From DASQPR01 sp963727415 (GTDB lineage Bacteria; Actinomycetota; Actinomycetes; Mycobacteriales; Micromonosporaceae): a stretch of 64,000 bases of DNA. The translations under genes and the position numbers were made by a program. The notes beneath the pieces are model-generated. The model was not told where the DNA came from. It saw only the letters and a list, made by a program, of their open reading frames with translations, and did not search any database. Location: contig CAVSGF010000010.1 in assembly GCA_963727415.1 (NCBI GenBank), positions 124,001 to 188,000 of the forward strand. Direction: 5' to 3'. The first letter of the stretch is position 1, and the number at the start of each line of letters is the position of its first letter. Below are positions 8,511 through 16,382 of the stretch, one piece after another.

Positions 8511-8957
8511 TTATGCGAGTACAGTGGCGGAGCCACCGGCGGACTGGATCTTCTCGACCGCGGCCGCGCTGAACGCGTTCGCGGTGATCGCCAGCTTGAC
8601 ACCGCCGAGGTCGCCGGTACCGAGCACCTTGACCGGCTGGCCCTTACGGACCGCACCGGCGTCGACCAGGTCCGCGATGCCCACTGTGCCGCCCTTGGGG
8701 AACAGCTCGGCCAGACGATCGAGATTGACGACCTGGAACGGGACCTTGTTGTTGTTCTTGAAGCCCTTCATCTTCGGCAGGCGCATGTGAATGGGCGTCT
8801 GACCACCCTCGAACGCCGCCGAGACCTGATAACGGGCCTTGGTGCCCTTGGTACCGCGGCCGGCCGTCTTGCCCTTCGAGCCCTCACCGCGACCCACGCG
8901 GGTCTTGTCGGTCTTGGCTCCGGGTGCCGGGCGCAGGTGATGAACCTTGATCACCAT
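8511..8957 (-). CDS. rplO: 50S ribosomal protein L15
   Basis: A late-assembly 50S protein with a long basic extension. The 148 residues begin MVIKVHHLRPAPGAKTDKTR, followed by the Gly/Lys-rich RNA-binding region VGRGEGSKGKTAGRGTKG and the L15/L27e-like core (GGTVGIADLVDAGAVRKGQP). Length and ending (SAGGSATVLA) are normal. The ATG overlaps the rpmD stop by one base (TAATG). Last gene of the spc block before secY. Confidence 0.97.
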   Translation of the reverse strand: MVIKVHHLRPAPGAKTDKTRVGRGEGSKGKTAGRGTKGTKARYQVSAAFEGGQTPIHMRLPKMKGFKNNNKVPFQVVNLDRLAELFPKGGTVGIADLVDAGAVRKGQPVKVLGTGDLGGVKLAITANAFSAAAVEKIQSAGGSATVLA

Positions 8958-9139
8958 TAGTCAACCTCCTCGAACTTCACGAGGTGGCGAACCGTAAAGA
9001 TCATGCCCCGGATCTCGGGGCGGTCCTCCTTGACCACCACGTCGTTGATCCGCTTCAGGCCAAGCGAACGCAGCGTCTCGCGCTGATTCTGCTTGCGTCC
9101 GATCTCGGAACGGACCTGCGTGACTTTCAGGCGTGCCAT
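8957..9139 (-). CDS. rpmD: 50S ribosomal protein L30
   Basis: A small 50S protein found in most but not all bacteria. The 60 residues MARLKVTQVRSEIGRKQNQR to RHLVKFEEVD match the L30 ferredoxin-like fold and usual length, with the typical TLRSLGLKRINDVV segment. Lies 15 nt after rpsE and overlaps rplO by 1 nt. Frame intact. Confidence 0.96.
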   Translation of the reverse strand: MARLKVTQVRSEIGRKQNQRETLRSLGLKRINDVVVKEDRPEIRGMIFTVRHLVKFEEVD

Positions 9140-9154
9140 GAGTTGCCGCCCCCT

Positions 9155-9778
9155 TTACTTAGCTGCTTCGGCGCGCGCGGCGAGCATCGCCGCCGGCGCG
9201 ACATCCTCGACCGGAAGGCCACGGCGCGCGGCGACCTTCTCCGGCGACTCCAGAAGCTTCAGAGCGGCGACCGACGCATGCACGATGTTGATCGGGTTCG
9301 ACGACCCGAGGCTCTTGGAGAGCACATCGTGGATGCCCGCGCACTCCAGCACGGCGCGCACCGGACCACCGGCGATGACACCGGTACCGGGACTGGCCGG
9401 CTTCAACAGCACCAGCCCGGCGGCGGCCTCGCCCTGCACCGGGTGCGGGATCGTGGAACCGTTACGCGGCACCTTGAAGAAGTGCTTCTTGGCCTCCTCG
9501 ACGCCCTTGGCGATCGCCGCGGGCACCTCCTTGGCCTTGCCGTAGCCGACGCCGACCGTACCGTCGCCGTCACCGACGACGACCAGGGCGGTGAAGCTGA
9601 AGCGGCGACCGCCCTTCACGACCTTGGCGACACGGTTGATCGTGACGACCCGCTCGATGTGCGGGGTCTTCTCGACCGGCGTACGGTCCCGGCCGCCCTC
9701 GCGACGGCTCCGGCGGTCGCCCGTCTGACCGCCGCCGGAACTTCCGGACCCGGCGCCCCTGCGCTGTGGACCTGGCAT
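9155..9778 (-). CDS. rpsE: 30S ribosomal protein S5
   Basis: S5 shapes the mRNA entry pore and affects decoding fidelity. The 207-residue protein has an actinobacterial-type disordered N-terminus (MPGPQRRGAGSGSSGG, then Arg-rich), the double-stranded RNA-binding domain (IERVVTINRVAKVVKGGRRF, VGYGKAKEVPAAI) and the S5 C-terminal domain (GTGVIAGGPVRAVLE, NVHAS-like INIVHASVAALK). The N-terminal extension is longer than in E. coli but common in actinobacteria. It lies 14 nt after rplR and 15 nt before rpmD. Confidence 0.97.
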   Translation of the reverse strand: MPGPQRRGAGSGSSGGGQTGDRRSRREGGRDRTPVEKTPHIERVVTINRVAKVVKGGRRFSFTALVVVGDGDGTVGVGYGKAKEVPAAIAKGVEEAKKHFFKVPRNGSTIPHPVQGEAAAGLVLLKPASPGTGVIAGGPVRAVLECAGIHDVLSKSLGSSNPINIVHASVAALKLLESPEKVAARRGLPVEDVAPAAMLAARAEAAK

Positions 9779-9792
9779 TAGACGCTTCCCTC

Positions 9793-10188
9793 CTAGAACT
9801 CGAGTCCGGCTTCGCGGGCGGCGTCAGCAAGCGCGGCAATCCGGCCGGCGTACTGGTTGCCACCGCGATCGAAAACGACCTTGGTGATTCCGGCGGCCTT
9901 GGCCCGCTCGGCGAGCAAGGTGCCGACCTTCTTCGACAGGTCGCTCTTCGCGCCCTCGGTCCCGCGGATCGACGGATCGAGCGTCGAAGCGGAAGCCAGC
10001 GTGCGGCCGACGCTGTCGTCGACGAGCTGGGCGACGATGTGACGCAGCGACCGCGTCACAACCAGCCGCGGACGCGCCGCGGTGCCGACCAGGTGCTTGC
10101 GCACGCGGAAGTGACGACGCGCCTTGCCGACACGACGGGACGCGGACGCGCCACCGCCGCTGCGGCGCTTGAGCAGAGTCGCGCTCAC
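9793..10188 (-). CDS. rplR: 50S ribosomal protein L18
   Basis: L18 anchors 5S rRNA in the central protuberance. The 131-residue protein has a basic N-terminus and the 5S-binding core (RPRLVVTRSLRHIVAQLVDD, then VVFDRGGNQYAGRIAALADA) ending EAGLEF. Slightly longer than E. coli L18 because of a Gly/Ala/Ser insert after residue 8. Its ATG overlaps the rplF stop by 4 nt, indicating coupling. Confidence 0.97.
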   Translation of the reverse strand: MSATLLKRRSGGGASASRRVGKARRHFRVRKHLVGTAARPRLVVTRSLRHIVAQLVDDSVGRTLASASTLDPSIRGTEGAKSDLSKKVGTLLAERAKAAGITKVVFDRGGNQYAGRIAALADAAREAGLEF

Positions 10189-10727
10189 TTCTTACCTGCC
10201 TTTCCAGCCTTGCGGCGGATAACCTCACCCTGGTACCGAACGCCCTTGCCCTTGTAAGGCTCCGGGGGGCGGATCTTGCGAATGTTCGCGGCGATCTCAC
10301 CCACCTGCTGCTTGTCGATACCGGAGACGTGGAACAACGTGGGCCTCTCCACGCTGAAGGTGATGCCCTTCGGCGGCGCCACAACGACCGGGTGCGAGAA
10401 ACCGAGCGCGAACTCAAGGTCCGAGCCCTTGGCGGTGACGCGGTAACCGGTACCGGAGATCTCCAGGGACTTCTTGTACCCCTCGGTCACTCCGACGATC
10501 ATGTTGGCGACCAGCGTGCGCGACAGACCGTGCAGTTCCTTCGCGCGCCGCTCCTCGTTCGGGCGCGCGACCACCAGGTCGCCGTTGTCGGCCCGCTCGG
10601 CCGTAATCGGCTCGGCCAGCGTGTGCTGCAACTCGCCCTTCGGGCCCTTGACCTTGACGGTCCGGCCGTCGATGACAATGTCGACGCCCGCGGGCACCGT
10701 AATTGGCTTACGTCCAATACGTGACAT
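10185..10727 (-). CDS. rplF: 50S ribosomal protein L6
   Basis: L6 sits at the base of the stalk near the sarcin-ricin loop and is needed for factor binding. The 180 residues MSRIGRKPITVPAGVDIVID to RRKAGKAGKK show the two-fold repeated L6 domain and the C-terminal signature RPPEPYKGKGVRY. The ATG lies 12 nt after rpsH; the stop overlaps rplR by 4 nt. Frame intact, length typical. Confidence 0.97.
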   Translation of the reverse strand: MSRIGRKPITVPAGVDIVIDGRTVKVKGPKGELQHTLAEPITAERADNGDLVVARPNEERRAKELHGLSRTLVANMIVGVTEGYKKSLEISGTGYRVTAKGSDLEFALGFSHPVVVAPPKGITFSVERPTLFHVSGIDKQQVGEIAANIRKIRPPEPYKGKGVRYQGEVIRRKAGKAGKK

Positions 10728-10739
10728 GGCAGATCTTCC

Positions 10740-11147
10740 TTACCAGACGTAGGCGAGGACTTCCCCGCCCACGCCTCGCTTGCGGGCCTGCCGGTCAGTG
10801 AGCAGCCCCTGGGACGTCGAGATGATGGCCACGCCCAGTCCGCCCAGAACGCGCGGTAGCTCCGGCGCCTTGGCGTACACCCGCAGGCCGGGCTTCGACA
10901 CGCGCCGGATGCCTGCGAGGCTGCGCTCGCGGTTCGGACCGAACTTCAGCTCGATCACCAGGTTCTTGCCAACCACGCCCTCGGCCGGCTCCTCGACGGC
11001 CCACGCGGAGATGTAGCCCTCGGTCTTGAGCACCTCGGCCACATTCGCCTTGATCCGCGAGTACGGCATCGTCACGTTATCGTGGTACGCCTGGTTGGCG
11101 TTACGCAGACGGGTAAGCATGTCTGCGATCGGGTCAGTCATTGTCAT
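10740..11147 (-). CDS. rpsH: 30S ribosomal protein S8
   Basis: A primary 16S binder (helices 20/21) that in E. coli also represses the spc operon. The protein (MTMTDPIADMLTRLRNANQA to RQARKRGVGGEVLAYVW, 135 residues) has the S8 signature STSQGLLTDRQARK. A second ATG two codons in gives the more usual MTDPIADML start. It follows rpsN by 74 nt. In E. coli S8 binds near the rplE start; no such mimic was established here. Confidence 0.97.
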   Translation of the reverse strand: MTMTDPIADMLTRLRNANQAYHDNVTMPYSRIKANVAEVLKTEGYISAWAVEEPAEGVVGKNLVIELKFGPNRERSLAGIRRVSKPGLRVYAKAPELPRVLGGLGVAIISTSQGLLTDRQARKRGVGGEVLAYVW

Positions 11148-11221
11148 GAATCAGTCTGCCTTTCTCGCCGCGGTTCCACCCATGCGTTCGATGGCCTGCG
11201 GCGAAGAGGAATTCAAGCCGG

Positions 11222-11407
11222 TTACCAGGAAGCCTTGGACACGCCGGGCAGCTCACCGCGGTGAGCCATCTCCCGGATACAAACGCGGCACAACCCGAAC
11301 TTGCGGTAGACGGCCTTGGACCGGCCACAACGCTGGCAGCGGGTGTACGCGCGCACCGCGAACTTCGGCTTCGCGGCCGCCTTGATCTTCAGCGCCTTCT
11401 TGGCCAT
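11222..11407 (-). CDS. rpsN: 30S ribosomal protein S14, type Z (zinc)
   Basis: The short 61-residue S14 of the 30S head. Sequence MAKKALKIKAAAKPKFAVRA, then RCQRCGRSKAVYRKFGLCRVC, has both CxxC pairs, so this is the zinc-binding form usually called S14 type Z (rpsZ/rpsN1) that is normally encoded inside the spc operon of Gram-positives. It ends HRGELPGVSKASW. Lies 3 nt after rplE. Confidence 0.97.
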   Translation of the reverse strand: MAKKALKIKAAAKPKFAVRAYTRCQRCGRSKAVYRKFGLCRVCIREMAHRGELPGVSKASW

Positions 11408-11410
11408 GGA

Positions 11411-11983
11411 TCAGTTCTCCTTGAACGGGAAGCCCAGGAGCTTGAGCAGCTCGCGGCCTTCGTCGTCAGTCTTGGCGCTGGTCACCAGCGTGATATCCAT
11501 ACCGCGCGTGCGGTCGATCTTGTCCTGGTCGATCTCGTGGAACACCGACTGCTCGGTTAGACCGAACGTGTAGTTGCCGTTGCCGTCCAGCTTGCGCCCG
11601 TCCAGCCCGCGGAAGTCGCGGATACGAGGCAGCGCAATCGACAGCAGCCGGTCCAGGAACTCCCACATGCGGTCGCCGCGCAGGGTCACCTTCGCGCCGA
11701 TCGGCATGCCCTCGCGCAGCTTGAACTGCGCGATCGACTTGGTCGCCTTGCGCACCAACGGCTTCTGACCGGTGATCGCGGTCAGGTCACGCACCGCGCC
11801 GTCGATCAGCTTCGCGTCCCGCGCGGCCTCGCCGACACCCATGTTGACGACGATCTTCACCAGACCCGGGATCTGCATCGGGTTCGCGTAGTTGTGCGAC
11901 TCCTGCAGCTTCGCCACGATCTCGTTGCGGTAGCGCGCCTTCAAGCGCGGCATGGTCTTCTCAGCGGTAGCCGTCGTCATCAC
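11411..11983 (-). CDS. rplE: 50S ribosomal protein L5
   Basis: L5 binds 5S rRNA and the P-site tRNA in the central protuberance. The 190-residue protein has the L5 markers LVKIVVNMGVGEAARDAKLI, MPIGAKVTLRGDRMWEFLDR and GLTEQSVFHEIDQDKIDRTR. The annotated ATG gives MMTTATAEKTMPRLKARYRN; the internal ATG of MPRLKARY is an alternative but the first overlaps the rplX stop by 4 nt, which favours it. Frame intact. Confidence 0.96.
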   Translation of the reverse strand: MMTTATAEKTMPRLKARYRNEIVAKLQESHNYANPMQIPGLVKIVVNMGVGEAARDAKLIDGAVRDLTAITGQKPLVRKATKSIAQFKLREGMPIGAKVTLRGDRMWEFLDRLLSIALPRIRDFRGLDGRKLDGNGNYTFGLTEQSVFHEIDQDKIDRTRGMDITLVTSAKTDDEGRELLKLLGFPFKEN

Positions 11984-12318
11984 AGATCCTTACCCGATTT
12001 GCGGGAGATGCGGATCCGGTTGGTCTTGGTACGACCGTCCGGACGCTCCACCGTCTCCACGCGGTACCCGACGCGCGTCGGCTTGCCGTCGGAGTCGACC
12101 ACCTGCACGTTCGACACGTGGATCGGCGCCTCTTGCGTGACGATGCCGCCGGTCTTGGCGCCCCGCTGCGTGTTTTGGATGCGCGTGTGCTTCTTGACCC
12201 GGTTCACGCCTTCGACAAGGACCGTGTCGAGCGTCGGGTAGGCCGCGATGACCTTGCCCTTGGCGCCCTTGTCCCGGCCGGCGATGACGAGAACCGTGTC
12301 GCCCTTCTTTACCTTCAC
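11980..12318 (-). CDS. rplX: 50S ribosomal protein L24
   Basis: An assembly initiator of the 50S subunit at the exit tunnel rim. The GTG at 12318 opens (M)KVKKGDTVLVIAGRDKGAKG, the KOW motif, followed by the family segment RVKKHTRIQNTQRGAKTGGI; 112 residues ending RISRKSGKDL. Slightly longer than E. coli L24, as usual in actinobacteria. It lies 3 nt after rplN and overlaps rplE by 4 nt. Confidence 0.96.
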   Translation of the reverse strand: MKVKKGDTVLVIAGRDKGAKGKVIAAYPTLDTVLVEGVNRVKKHTRIQNTQRGAKTGGIVTQEAPIHVSNVQVVDSDGKPTRVGYRVETVERPDGRTKTNRIRISRKSGKDL

Positions 12319-12321
12319 GGC

Positions 12322-12690
12322 CTACAACACCTCCGGTGCGAGGGAGATGATCTTCATGAACCGCTTGTCGCGCAGCTCGCGGCCCACCGGGCCGAAGATG
12401 CGCGTACCGCGCGGGTCTCCGCCGTCCTTGATGATGACGGCGGCGTTCTCATCGAATCGGATGTACGAGCCATCCGGGCGGCGTCGCTCCTTCGTGGTCC
12501 GGACGATGACCGCCTTGACGACGTCGCCCTTCCTCACGCCGGCGCCGGGGATGGCGTCTTTAACCGTGGCCACGATGACGTCGCCGATGCTCGCGTAGCG
12601 CCGACCCGAGCCTCCGAGAACCCGGATGCACAGGATCTCCCGGGCACCGGTGTTGTCGGCGACGCGAAGCCGCGACTCCTGCTGGATCAC
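12322..12690 (-). CDS. rplN: 50S ribosomal protein L14
   Basis: L14 forms an inter-subunit bridge and is the docking site of RsfS. The 122 residues MIQQESRLRVADNTGAREIL to RFMKIISLAPEVL are full length and among the most conserved in the cluster. It is the first gene after the 139-nt rpsQ-rplN gap with its strong hairpin, so it marks the start of the spc block. Confidence 0.98.
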   Translation of the reverse strand: MIQQESRLRVADNTGAREILCIRVLGGSGRRYASIGDVIVATVKDAIPGAGVRKGDVVKAVIVRTTKERRRPDGSYIRFDENAAVIIKDGGDPRGTRIFGPVGRELRDKRFMKIISLAPEVL

Positions 12691-12747
12691 GTCAATCTCC
12701 TGATTGTCTGCCAGTCCTCCGGCATGGCCGGAGCTTGGAAGAACCTC

Positions 12748-12782
12748 CCCCCGCTCGCCGGCGCCTGGCCGGCGGGCGGGGG
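12748..12782 (-). terminator. Strong hairpin at the S10/spc junction
   Basis: A 15-bp stem (left arm 12748-12762, right arm 12768-12782, one G-U wobble, loop GCCTG) lies between the rpsQ stop at 12830 and the rplN start at 12690. On the minus strand it is followed by AGGTTCTTCC, a weakly T-rich stretch. It could be a partial terminator or processing site separating S10 from spc. Confidence 0.5.
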
Positions 12783-12829
12783 CTTTACGTCTTGCGGCGG
12801 CCGATCCGCACAGGACCGGCCCACCGTCA

Positions 12830-13105
12830 CTACTTGGCCTTCTCGAGGATCTCGACGACCCGCCAGCGCTTGGTGGCCGACAGCGGGCGCGTCTCCATCA
12901 GGAGCACGCGGTCGCCGATACCGCAGGCGTTGGCCTCGTCGTGCGCCTGCAACTTGCTGGCACGACGCATGACCTTGCCGTACAGAGGGTGCTTGACGCG
13001 GTCCTCGACCGACACGATGACGGTCTTGTTCATCTTGTCGCTGACGACGAGGCCCTCGCGGACCTTGCGCCGACCGCGCTCGCTCGTGGTGCTGCTCTCG
13101 CTCAT
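12830..13105 (-). CDS. rpsQ: 30S ribosomal protein S17
   Basis: A primary 16S rRNA binder of the 30S body. The 91-residue protein has a short Ser/Thr/Arg-rich leader then the OB-fold core (GLVVSDKMNKTVIVSVEDRV, KLQAHDEANACGIGDRV, ETRPLSATKRWRVVEILEKA). The ATG overlaps the rpmC stop by 4 nt. Last gene of the S10 block; a 139-nt gap with a hairpin follows. Confidence 0.97.
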   Translation of the reverse strand: MSESSTTSERGRRKVREGLVVSDKMNKTVIVSVEDRVKHPLYGKVMRRASKLQAHDEANACGIGDRVLLMETRPLSATKRWRVVEILEKAK

Positions 13106-13335
13106 GACGCCACCTCAGTCGGCGCGACCGAGAGCCCCAGCTCGCGCTCGCGCATGATCGTGTAAATCCGGGCAATCTCCCGCCGGATGACCTGCAACCG
13201 CCGGTGGTTGTCCAGCTGACCGGTCGCGCCCTGCACTCGCAGGTTGAACAGTTCCGACTTCGCCTCGCGGAGCTTGGTGACCAGGTCGTCGTCCGACAGC
13301 TCGCGCAGCTCAGCGGCCTTCACGTTGGCTGCCAT
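13102..13335 (-). CDS. rpmC: 50S ribosomal protein L29
   Basis: A two-helix protein at the exit tunnel that helps dock SRP and trigger factor. The 77 residues MAANVKAAELRELSDDDLVT, LREAKSELFNLRVQGATGQL, RREIARIYTIMRERE are standard. There is a 10-residue C-terminal tail (LSVAPTEVAS) beyond the core. It overlaps rplP by 1 nt and rpsQ by 4 nt. Confidence 0.96.
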   Translation of the reverse strand: MAANVKAAELRELSDDDLVTKLREAKSELFNLRVQGATGQLDNHRRLQVIRREIARIYTIMRERELGLSVAPTEVAS

Positions 13336-13760
13336 CAGTTCTCACCTACTTCACGCTTGACGATGCGGCACTTCATCGGGAGCTTGTGGATCGCGCGGCG
13401 CAGGGCTTCGCGGGCCACTGCCTCGTTCGGGAATGCCATCTCGAAGAGAATGCGGCCTGGGTGCACGTTCGCGACCCACCACTCCGGCGAACCCTTACCG
13501 GAACCCATCCGGGTCTCGGCCGGCTTCTTCGTCAGAGCGTTGTCCGGGAAGACCGTGATCCAGACCTTTCCGCCACGGCGGATGTGCCGGTTCATCGCGA
13601 TACGAGCCGACTCAATCTGGCGGTTCGTGACGTACGCCGGCTCCAGAGCCTGGATACCGAAATCACCGAATACCACCCGAGTGCCGCCCTTGGCCACACC
13701 GCTCCGGCTGGGGCGGTGGGGCTTGCGGAAGCCCTTCGGGGGCTTACGCGGCATCAGCAT
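13335..13760 (-). CDS. rplP: 50S ribosomal protein L16
   Basis: L16 contacts A-site and P-site tRNA elbows and is needed for peptidyl transfer. The 141 residues begin MLMPRKPPKGFRKPHRPSRS and include VTNRQIESARIAMNRHIRRG and PAETRMGSGKGSPEWWVANV, the arginine-containing loop modified in some bacteria. A second ATG two codons in (MPRKP) could be the true start. Lies 3 nt after rpsC, overlaps rpmC by 1 nt. Confidence 0.97.
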   Translation of the reverse strand: MLMPRKPPKGFRKPHRPSRSGVAKGGTRVVFGDFGIQALEPAYVTNRQIESARIAMNRHIRRGGKVWITVFPDNALTKKPAETRMGSGKGSPEWWVANVHPGRILFEMAFPNEAVAREALRRAIHKLPMKCRIVKREVGEN

Positions 13761-13763
13761 TGA

Positions 13764-14594
13764 TCAGCCCTCCTGCGCTGTGGTCGTACCGGCCTCGGCC
13801 GGCGTGGGCTCGGCCGCCGGCGTGTCCGCGACGGCCGCGGCCGCCCGGCCGGCGTCAGTGCCACCCGCGGTCGTACCGGACGAGCCGGAACGGGTACGGC
13901 GGGGGCGGTCCGACCGCTCGCCCCGGCGCGGACGGCCCGCGCTCGGCTCGACGGCGGGCTGCGCACCGGGAACGGCGTCACCCTTGTAGATCCAAACCTT
14001 CACGCCGATCCGGCCGAAGGTGGTACGCGCCTCGAAGAAGCCGTACTCGATATTGGCGCGAAGCGTGTGCAGCGGCACCCGGCCTTCGCGGTAGAACTCG
14101 GTCCGGCTCATCTCGGCGCCGCCGAGGCGGCCGGAAACCTGCACCCGGATGCCCTTGACCAGCGGGTTCTTCATGGCCGACTGGATCGCCTTGCGCATCG
14201 CCCGGCGGAAGCTGACACGGCTGGACAGCTGCTCGGCGACGCCCTGGGCAACCAGTTGCGCGTCCGACTCGGGACTCTTCACCTCAAGGATGTTCAGCTG
14301 CACCTGCTTGCCGGTGAGCTTCTCCAGATCGGTGCGGATGCGGTCGGCCTCGGCGCCCTTGCGTCCGATGACGATGCCCGGACGCGCGGTGTGGATGTCG
14401 ATACGAACCCGGTCCCGGGTGCGCTCGATGTCCACCCTCGCGATACCGGCACGCTCCAGGCCGCGGGACATCATCTTGCGGATCTTGACGTCCTCGGCGA
14501 TGTAGTCCTTGTACAGTTTGTCGGCGTACCAGCGGCTCTTCCACTCGGTGGAAATGCCGAGCCGGAACCCGTGCGGGTGAACCTTCTGGCCCAT
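13764..14594 (-). CDS. rpsC: 30S ribosomal protein S3
   Basis: S3 forms part of the mRNA entry helicase. From MGQKVHPHGFRLGISTEWKS the protein has the KH-2 domain (RPGIVIGRKGAEADRIRTDL) and the S3 C-terminal domain (IRVQVSGRLGGAEMSRTEFY, FGRIGVKVWIYKGD). The core ends near residue 220 and is followed by about 55 residues rich in Pro, Ala, Arg and Thr, making 276 in all; such disordered tails are common in actinobacterial S3. The ATG overlaps the rplV stop by one base (TAATG); rplP follows after 3 nt. Confidence 0.97.
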   Translation of the reverse strand: MGQKVHPHGFRLGISTEWKSRWYADKLYKDYIAEDVKIRKMMSRGLERAGIARVDIERTRDRVRIDIHTARPGIVIGRKGAEADRIRTDLEKLTGKQVQLNILEVKSPESDAQLVAQGVAEQLSSRVSFRRAMRKAIQSAMKNPLVKGIRVQVSGRLGGAEMSRTEFYREGRVPLHTLRANIEYGFFEARTTFGRIGVKVWIYKGDAVPGAQPAVEPSAGRPRRGERSDRPRRTRSGSSGTTAGGTDAGRAAAAVADTPAAEPTPAEAGTTTAQEG

Positions 14595-15190
14595 TACTCG
14601 GCCCCTTCCTCGGCATCGCTGGCCGGCTTGTCGTCCGCCTTGCTCTCAGTCGCCTTCTTCGCGGCCTTCTTGGCGGGTGCCTTCTTAGCGGGCGCCTTCT
14701 TCGCGGCCTTGGTGGCCGGTGCGGCTTCGGTCGTCTCGGTCTCGGTCGGCGCCTCGGCGACCTCGGCGACCTCGGCGGCCTTCGCCGCCTTGGCCGCAGA
14801 CGCCTTGGCCGGACGGGCCGGCGCCGCGACGACGCTCTCCACCGCGATGGTGATGTGGCAGGTCCGCTTGCGGATGCGGTACGCGCGGCCCTGCGCCCGC
14901 GGCCGGAACCGCTTCATGGTCGGGCCCTCATCCACGAAGGCCTCGCTGACGAGCAGCGAGTCCGGGTCGAGACGCTCGTTGTTCTCCGCGTTGGCGATCG
15001 CGCTGGCCAGCACCTTGTAAACCGGCTCGCTAGCGGCCTGCGGCGCGAACTTCAGCACCGTCAGGGCCTCCATCGCGGGCAAGCCGCGGACGAGGTTCAC
15101 CACGCGGCGCGCCTTCATCGGCGATACGCGGACGTAACGCGCTACCGCGCGCGCGCCCGGCAGCGTTGCCGCGTCGGGATTCGTTGGCAT
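14594..15190 (-). CDS. rplV: 50S ribosomal protein L22 with long Ala/Lys/Glu tail
   Basis: L22 lines the exit tunnel; its beta-hairpin (here around GPTMKRFRPRAQGRAYRIRK) reaches the macrolide-binding constriction. The core (residues 1-120) is typical: ARYVRVSPMKARRVVNLVRG, VLASAIANAENNERLDPDSL. After TCHITIAVE come about 75 residues of low complexity (repeats of AAKAAEVAEVAE, then KKAPAKKAPAKKAAKKATES and an acidic end), giving 198 residues against about 110 in E. coli. The extension is in frame and matches host codon bias, so it is real. Lies 44 nt after rpsS. Confidence 0.97.
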   Translation of the reverse strand: MPTNPDAATLPGARAVARYVRVSPMKARRVVNLVRGLPAMEALTVLKFAPQAASEPVYKVLASAIANAENNERLDPDSLLVSEAFVDEGPTMKRFRPRAQGRAYRIRKRTCHITIAVESVVAAPARPAKASAAKAAKAAEVAEVAEAPTETETTEAAPATKAAKKAPAKKAPAKKAAKKATESKADDKPASDAEEGAE

Positions 15191-15234
15191 CGGTTCGATC
15201 CTTCTCGTCAGTTCCTGGCTGGACGCGCACCGGG

Positions 15235-15516
15235 TTAGCGGCGGCGCGCCTTCCGGTCGTCCTTTTCATGACCCTTGAACGTCCGGGTCAGCGCGAACTC
15301 GCCGAGCTTGTGCCCGACCATCGACTCGGACACGAACACCGGCACGTGCTTGCGACCGTCGTGGACCGCGATGGTGTGACCGAGCATCTCGGGCACGATC
15401 ATCGACCGCCGCGACCAAGTCTTGATCACGGTCTTCGAGCTCTTCTCGTTCTGCGCCTCCACCTTCTTCATCAGGTGGTCGTCGACGAACGGGCCCTTCT
15501 TCAGGCTGCGTGGCAT
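15235..15516 (-). CDS. rpsS: 30S ribosomal protein S19
   Basis: Head protein that pairs with S13 and contacts A-site tRNA. The 93 residues MPRSLKKGPFVDDHLMKKVE to EFALTRTFKGHEKDDRKARR are full length with the family signature VPVFVSESMVGHKLGEF. Lies 14 nt after rplB. Confidence 0.98.
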   Translation of the reverse strand: MPRSLKKGPFVDDHLMKKVEAQNEKSSKTVIKTWSRRSMIVPEMLGHTIAVHDGRKHVPVFVSESMVGHKLGEFALTRTFKGHEKDDRKARRR

Positions 15517-15530
15517 CTCGGTTATCTCCC

Positions 15531-16370
15531 TCAGCCGCGCTTACGCGTGGCGTAGCGGCGGCGGACGATCAGCCGGTCACTCGGCTGGCCCTTACGACGG
15601 GTACGGCCCTCGGGCTTGCCCTTCGGGTTCACCGGGTGGCGACCACCGGAGGTCTTGCCCTCACCACCACCGTGCGGGTGGTCGACCGGGTTCATCGCGA
15701 CACCACGGACGGTCGGGCGCTTGCCCTTCCAGCGCATGCGGCCGGCCTTACCCCAGTTGATGTTCGACTGGTCGGCGTTGCCGATCTCGCCGACGGTGGC
15801 CCGGCAGCCGACCAGTACGCGCCGGATCTCACCGGACGGCATGCGCAGCGTGGCGTAGTCACCCTCGCGGCCCAGCAACTGGATGCCGACGCCGGCGGAG
15901 CGGGCCAGCTTGGCACCGCCGCCCGGGCGCAACTCGACGCAGTGGACCGTGGTACCGACCGGGATGTTCCGCAGCGCCAGGTTGCTGCCCGGCTTGATGT
16001 CGGCGCCCGGGCCGGACTCGACGGTGTCGCCCTGCTTGAGGTCCTGCGGCGCGATGATGTAGCGCTTCTCGCCATCGGCGTAGTGCAGCAGCGCGATCCG
16101 GGCCGTACGGTTCGGGTCGTATTCGATGTGCGCGACCTTGGCCGGCACGCCGTCCTTGTCGACCCGCTTGAAGTCGATGATCCGGTACTGCCGCTTGTGG
16201 CCACCGCCCTGGTGCCGCGTGGTCACGCGACCGTGGACGTTGCGACCGCCCTTGCCGTGCAGCGGAGCGAGCAGCGACTTCTCCGGGGTGGACCGGGTGA
16301 CCTCGGCGAAGTCGGAGACACTCGATCCACGGCGGCCCGGCGTTGTCGGCTTGTACTTACGAATACCCAT
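15531..16370 (-). CDS. rplB: 50S ribosomal protein L2
   Basis: One of the proteins closest to the peptidyl transferase centre. The 279 residues MGIRKYKPTTPGRRGSSVSD to RLIVRRRYATRKRG include the OB-fold and SH3 domains and the invariant histidine region MNPVDHPHGGGEGKTSGGRH. Length and sequence are typical. It follows rplW by 12 nt. Confidence 0.98.
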   Translation of the reverse strand: MGIRKYKPTTPGRRGSSVSDFAEVTRSTPEKSLLAPLHGKGGRNVHGRVTTRHQGGGHKRQYRIIDFKRVDKDGVPAKVAHIEYDPNRTARIALLHYADGEKRYIIAPQDLKQGDTVESGPGADIKPGSNLALRNIPVGTTVHCVELRPGGGAKLARSAGVGIQLLGREGDYATLRMPSGEIRRVLVGCRATVGEIGNADQSNINWGKAGRMRWKGKRPTVRGVAMNPVDHPHGGGEGKTSGGRHPVNPKGKPEGRTRRKGQPSDRLIVRRRYATRKRG

Positions 16371-16382
16371 TGTCTATACCCC

